Assembly: GCA_020636105.1 (NCBI GenBank)
Contig: JACJYL010000001.1
Location: forward strand, 2,542,001-2,606,000
DNA length: 64,000 nt
Direction of reading: 5' to 3'
From: Lewinellaceae bacterium
GTDB taxonomy: Bacteria; Bacteroidota; Bacteroidia; Chitinophagales; Saprospiraceae
A model generated the notes under the pieces. The model was given only the letters and a program-made list of their open reading frames with translations. It made no database searches and was not told the origin of the DNA. Shown here piece by piece: positions 60,660-64,000 of the stretch. Numbering within the stretch: position 1 is the stretch's first letter; every line of letters begins with the position of its first letter. The translations under genes and the position numbers were made by a program.

Positions 60660-62757
60660 TTTAAACTTTTATAACAATTTTTTTGGAAGTTATTCTGATA
60701 TTAAATTAGTTAAAAAGTTTTCGTACGAAAAAAAAATCCATTCGTTTAATGGAGAAATTAATTTGGGTTTAAGTGGTGTTGAAACCTCATTCAAAGTTTG
60801 TATTCCAGAAGATTACCCTTTTAAAGAAATTAAATTTTATTGTAAAAATCATCAAGGGTATCCCCATCAAAATTATGATCAGGCGGTATGTTTAAATACT
60901 ACCTTTGTCAATCATCTATACACACGGCTAGAACTTGATGTCGAAAGCTTAAAAGGTTGGGTAAGTAAATATATTTTAGAAAATGAGGAAGATGAGTTTT
61001 ACGAGTATATCCCTGGAAAATATGAAGGACTAGTCAATTTTATTTTTGAAGAAGGTGAATTAAAGCCAGATAGATTTTTGAAGGAGAAGTTTGGAGTAAT
61101 GCAATATTCTGTATTAAATTATCAGACCAATGAAGAAAATAAAATTAGTAACATAACAGCACTTTGTCAAGAAGTAGGCAATGTTAAAATGGAGTGGTCA
61201 AACGCTTATCAGGATAAAGAAAAATTTCTGGGATTATGGTTGTTTTTGGAGCAGGAGCCAGTTGTCAAAAAGAAAGAAAGATTTGAAAATTGGAATGAAC
61301 TCCTTCCTGTTTTACCCGAAAATTTTCTACTCTACTTAGAAAATTTTCGTAAAAAAACGGCTAATGCCAAAATAGGAAAAAAGACCTTTAGAAATAATAT
61401 TCTTATTGCTGTAGGATATAAAATTCCATCGAATGAAGGACCAGATAAATTCGAGATTCATTGGGATCTAGTTTTGTTTTCTAAAAAGGAGTTTCCTAAA
61501 AAGCGAAAGTACCTCCGTGATTTGAAGGATTATAGTGGAAAGATTCATTGGGAACAGTCATATAATGCTTCCTATAATCGATTTTTTGGTCGTGGGGCTC
61601 TAACTAGTAAAATAACTGCCGGCAAAATTTTAATACTTGGCACAGGGGCAATAGGAAGTACTTTAGCTGAAACATTAGTGAGAGGAGGATTGAGAAAGTT
61701 AGATCTTGATGACACCGATATTGTAGAGCCAGGGAATATATGTAGAAGTAGTTATTCTTTTTCACAAGTTGGAGGGCCCAAATCATCATTGCTAAAACTT
61801 CTATTAGAAGAAATCTCACCTTTTATTGAAATCAATGCATCTGGTGTTATCCAACCTATTTCTAAAAAATCTAAAGATTATCTCGATTTAGAAAAAAAAT
61901 TAAACGATTACGATTACATTTTCGATTGCTCTGCAAATAATGGAATCATTCAGATGTTGTCAGATATGGATCTGAAATCCAAAGTTTATTATATCTCCAT
62001 GACAAATAAAGCGAAGGAGATGCTTTGTATTACAAGTGGGGATTGTCAAAGTATGATCGAAAGAAGGAACCAGATGCTCTTTTCCCTTAGCTCAGCTCAT
62101 CAACCAGAATTTAGAGAAGGTACTGGTTGTTGGCACCCCACCTTTGAAGCAGCTTTTTTTGATATTAATCAACTTTTAAATTATGTCATAAAAAAAATAA
62201 ACGTTTCAGAGGCCTTGAATTTACCATCCAAATCATTTTATACCTTTTATAGAGATGAGGTTATATTAAGCTCATTTGATACTAAATATTATCAAAAGGA
62301 ATTAGGACTTGTGTTCACGATTGAAAGTAATTGCTTGGATAAAATTTATGAATTAATTTGGGATCATTATCCAAAAGAGTTCGGAGGCATTATGATTGGA
62401 AGTTATATCAATAATAACAAAGAGGTGATTGTATCTGACATCATAGTTCCTTCAGACTATAGGAGCAGCTCAAGAGGATTTCAGCCCAATCCAGAAGACC
62501 TAAATCTAAAATTAAAAGGTATTGATGAAAAATATGATGGTAAATTATTTTATGTAGGGGATTGGCATAGCCATCCTGGTGGGTCCAATCAATTTAGTAG
62601 CCCAGATTTACAATCCATAACAAGAGTAGCAAAATCTTCAAAGGTTAATACACATAATCCTATCCTGCTTATTGCTTCATTTGGAGAGAATTACTTTGAT
62701 CCAGGAGTATATGTTTTCTTTAAAAATCAATTGCACAAATATCAAAGAGAAAATTAA
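60640..62757 (+). CDS. E2-E1-JAMM fusion: ubiquitin-like conjugation and deconjugation protein
   Basis: 705 residues combining three ubiquitin-pathway activities. The N-terminal E2-like domain (about 10-115) has the His76...Cys84 pattern in YPHQNYDQAVCL, with Cys84 the likely thioester site. A linker domain (about 130-315) follows. The E1/ThiF adenylation domain (about 325-520) has GTGAIG (334-339) and DLDDTDIVEPGN with Arg369; Cys497 in GTGCWHPTF is the best candidate for the E1 cysteine. The C-terminal JAMM metalloprotease (about 565-705) has Glu580 and the complete His643, His645, Ser653, Asp656 set in DWHSHPGGSNQFSSPD. In CBASS these parts are split between Cap2 and Cap3. No ubiquitin-like protein is visible nearby; the PLD partner may be the target. 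Confidence 0.9.
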   Translation: MDIQANDLNFYNNFFGSYSDIKLVKKFSYEKKIHSFNGEINLGLSGVETSFKVCIPEDYPFKEIKFYCKNHQGYPHQNYDQAVCLNTTFVNHLYTRLELDVESLKGWVSKYILENEEDEFYEYIPGKYEGLVNFIFEEGELKPDRFLKEKFGVMQYSVLNYQTNEENKISNITALCQEVGNVKMEWSNAYQDKEKFLGLWLFLEQEPVVKKKERFENWNELLPVLPENFLLYLENFRKKTANAKIGKKTFRNNILIAVGYKIPSNEGPDKFEIHWDLVLFSKKEFPKKRKYLRDLKDYSGKIHWEQSYNASYNRFFGRGALTSKITAGKILILGTGAIGSTLAETLVRGGLRKLDLDDTDIVEPGNICRSSYSFSQVGGPKSSLLKLLLEEISPFIEINASGVIQPISKKSKDYLDLEKKLNDYDYIFDCSANNGIIQMLSDMDLKSKVYYISMTNKAKEMLCITSGDCQSMIERRNQMLFSLSSAHQPEFREGTGCWHPTFEAAFFDINQLLNYVIKKINVSEALNLPSKSFYTFYRDEVILSSFDTKYYQKELGLVFTIESNCLDKIYELIWDHYPKEFGGIMIGSYINNNKEVIVSDIIVPSDYRSSSRGFQPNPEDLNLKLKGIDEKYDGKLFYVGDWHSHPGGSNQFSSPDLQSITRVAKSSKVNTHNPILLIASFGENYFDPGVYVFFKNQLHKYQREN

Positions 62758-62933
62758 TGTAGTTAATATTGAGGCTAAGAAAATAGTGATAGAATGATTA
62801 AAAAACAAGTATAACAATGTTAGATTAACCCAAAAATTCCCTATTATTACTCCCCATAAATTCAAGTAACCCAACTAAAAACATTAATGCAATAATCCCG
62901 TATACATACCACACAACCTAAAACCAACCAAAA

Positions 62934-64000
62934 ATGAAATTCAACGAAGACTCAAGAGTGAAAATCCCCTCCATTTTACATTTGACCAGGTTGGGATACG
63001 AATACCTTTCTTTGAAAGGGGCCAGTTGGGATGTTGAAACCAATATTTTTCCAGAAATATTTATGGATAGTGTTGTTAAGATAAATGACGGACTTGCGAA
63101 AGAGGACGCCAGGCGTTTATTGGATGATGTTTCTTTGATGCTGGATAATGAGGATTTGGGTAAGGCTTTTTATGAAAGATTGGTGGAAAAATCCGGTGTC
63201 AGACTCATTGATTTTGAAAATTTTGAGAATAATACCTTTAATGTTGTTACCGAGCTGACTTACAAAAAGGATGACGAGGAATTTAGGCCGGATGTTATTC
63301 TGCTGATCAATGGGATGCCTTTGGTTTTTTTGGAGGTTAAGAAACCTAATAACTTAAATGGAATTTTAGCGGAGCGGGATAGAATCAATAAACGATTCCA
63401 AAATAAGAAATTCAGAAGGTTTGTCAATATCACCCAGGTGATGTTGTTTTCGAATAATATGGAGTATGATGACGGTGCCACTACGCCCATTCAGGGGGCC
63501 TTTTATGCCGCGGCTTCCTATCAAAAACCTATTTTCAACTATTTCCGGGAAGAAGAGAAATTGGATTTATCTCAATTGTTGGATGCTGAAAATGAGGCCA
63601 TTGAAAACCGGGTCCTTAAGGACAATAATTTGGTCGGGATAAAAAATTCAGAGGAATTTACGACCAATAAACATCCGGATACACCTACCAACAGAATTTG
63701 TACTTCCTTGCTTAGCAAAGACCGTTTGTCCTTTATCCTTCAATATGCCATGACCTATGTGAAAGAGGAAAAGGGAATCGAAAAACACATCATGCGATAT
63801 CCGCAATTGTTTGCGACCAAGGCGATTGAACAAAAATTGAACGAAGGCATTAAAAAAGGTATCATCTGGCATACGCAAGGAAGCGGAAAAACGGCCCTGG
63901 CTTTTTATAATGTTAAGTTTTTGACGGATTACTACCAAAAGCAAGGCATTGTCCCCAAGTTTTATTTTATCGTCGATCGATTGGATTTGTTGATTCAGGC
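62934..64000 (+). CDS. Type I restriction enzyme R subunit, second locus (partial)
   Basis: The open frame runs off the window end; 355 codons are visible. The N-terminal nuclease motif is FRPDVILLIN with FLEVKKP (Asp120, Glu134, Lys136), and Walker A is WHTQGSGKT. This is a different hsdR from the one in the island, with little similarity outside the motifs. Its hsdM and hsdS partners would lie beyond the window. It is about 175 bp downstream of the E2-E1-JAMM gene, so the defence cluster continues. Confidence 0.93.
   Translation, partial: MKFNEDSRVKIPSILHLTRLGYEYLSLKGASWDVETNIFPEIFMDSVVKINDGLAKEDARRLLDDVSLMLDNEDLGKAFYERLVEKSGVRLIDFENFENNTFNVVTELTYKKDDEEFRPDVILLINGMPLVFLEVKKPNNLNGILAERDRINKRFQNKKFRRFVNITQVMLFSNNMEYDDGATTPIQGAFYAAASYQKPIFNYFREEEKLDLSQLLDAENEAIENRVLKDNNLVGIKNSEEFTTNKHPDTPTNRICTSLLSKDRLSFILQYAMTYVKEEKGIEKHIMRYPQLFATKAIEQKLNEGIKKGIIWHTQGSGKTALAFYNVKFLTDYYQKQGIVPKFYFIVDRLDLLIQ

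Noticed and set aside
59892..62757. Classical CBASS type II operon
   Set aside because: No CD-NTase gene is present in the window and the E2-E1 and JAMM parts are fused, so the label CBASS is not justified.
62677..62874. Minus-strand hydrophobic frame after the E2-E1-JAMM gene
   Set aside because: It overlaps the end of a well-supported gene and is probably an AT-rich chance frame.

Overview
The window reads as a chromosomal segment of a Bacteroidota bacterium, most likely of the Saprospirales/Saprospiraceae type. The evidence is tandem SusC/SusD pairs, type IX secretion C-terminal sorting domains (two genes), TonB proteins with an added N-terminal membrane segment, a triple-tyrosine/LuxR hybrid regulator, promoters of the TAnnTTTG type and few Shine-Dalgarno sites. 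No taxonomic marker gene such as 16S is present, so the family-level placement is an inference.

Region 1 (1-9.2 kb) is core or housekeeping: citrate synthase, glycine cleavage H protein, a VanZ-like membrane protein, two paralogous TonB energy transducers, a large TPR protein, a DUF6913-like protein, AccA and an SGNH-hydrolase lipoprotein. Region 2 (9.5-35.4 kb) is a polysaccharide-utilisation-like locus. It has a secreted four-repeat sorting-domain protein, a secreted clan GH-A hydrolase, a GH31 enzyme and a Y_Y_Y/HTH membrane regulator. Divergent from these runs a long operon: fasciclin lipoprotein, SusC, SusD, two more fasciclin lipoproteins, a second SusC/SusD pair and a serine hydrolase. 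The regulator probably senses a sugar in the periplasm and drives the operon.

Region 3 (35.5-57.3 kb) is an integrated genomic island in a tRNA-Asp gene. A 20-bp direct repeat covering the tRNA 3' end lies at 35653-35672 and again at 57309-57328, and a tyrosine integrase sits just inside the left end. The left arm holds mobile-element maintenance genes: integrase, an orphan arm-type domain protein, a small HTH protein, DUF3987 and DUF6371 primase-like proteins, a membrane coiled-coil protein and an RHH protein. The right arm is a defence cargo: a single-chain GmrSD-like restriction enzyme, a two-gene phosphorelay pair (membrane-anchored receiver plus Cys-rich cytosolic kinase), and a six-gene operon of HsdM/HsdS/HsdR, a YgjP-like metallopeptidase and two nuclease-like proteins.

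Region 4 (57.3-64 kb) starts with degenerate tRNA-Asp relics carrying palindromic insertions and a duplicated GIY-YIG gene. A cluster of DnaA-box-like 9-mers follows (58361-58487) and is a candidate replication origin. Next come a frameshifted DUF2971/Abi-like gene and a two-gene operon encoding a single-HKD phospholipase-D-fold protein and an E2-E1-JAMM fusion protein. That operon is a ubiquitin-like conjugation/deconjugation module fused in one chain and is the best candidate here for a little-described defence system. The window ends inside a second hsdR gene.
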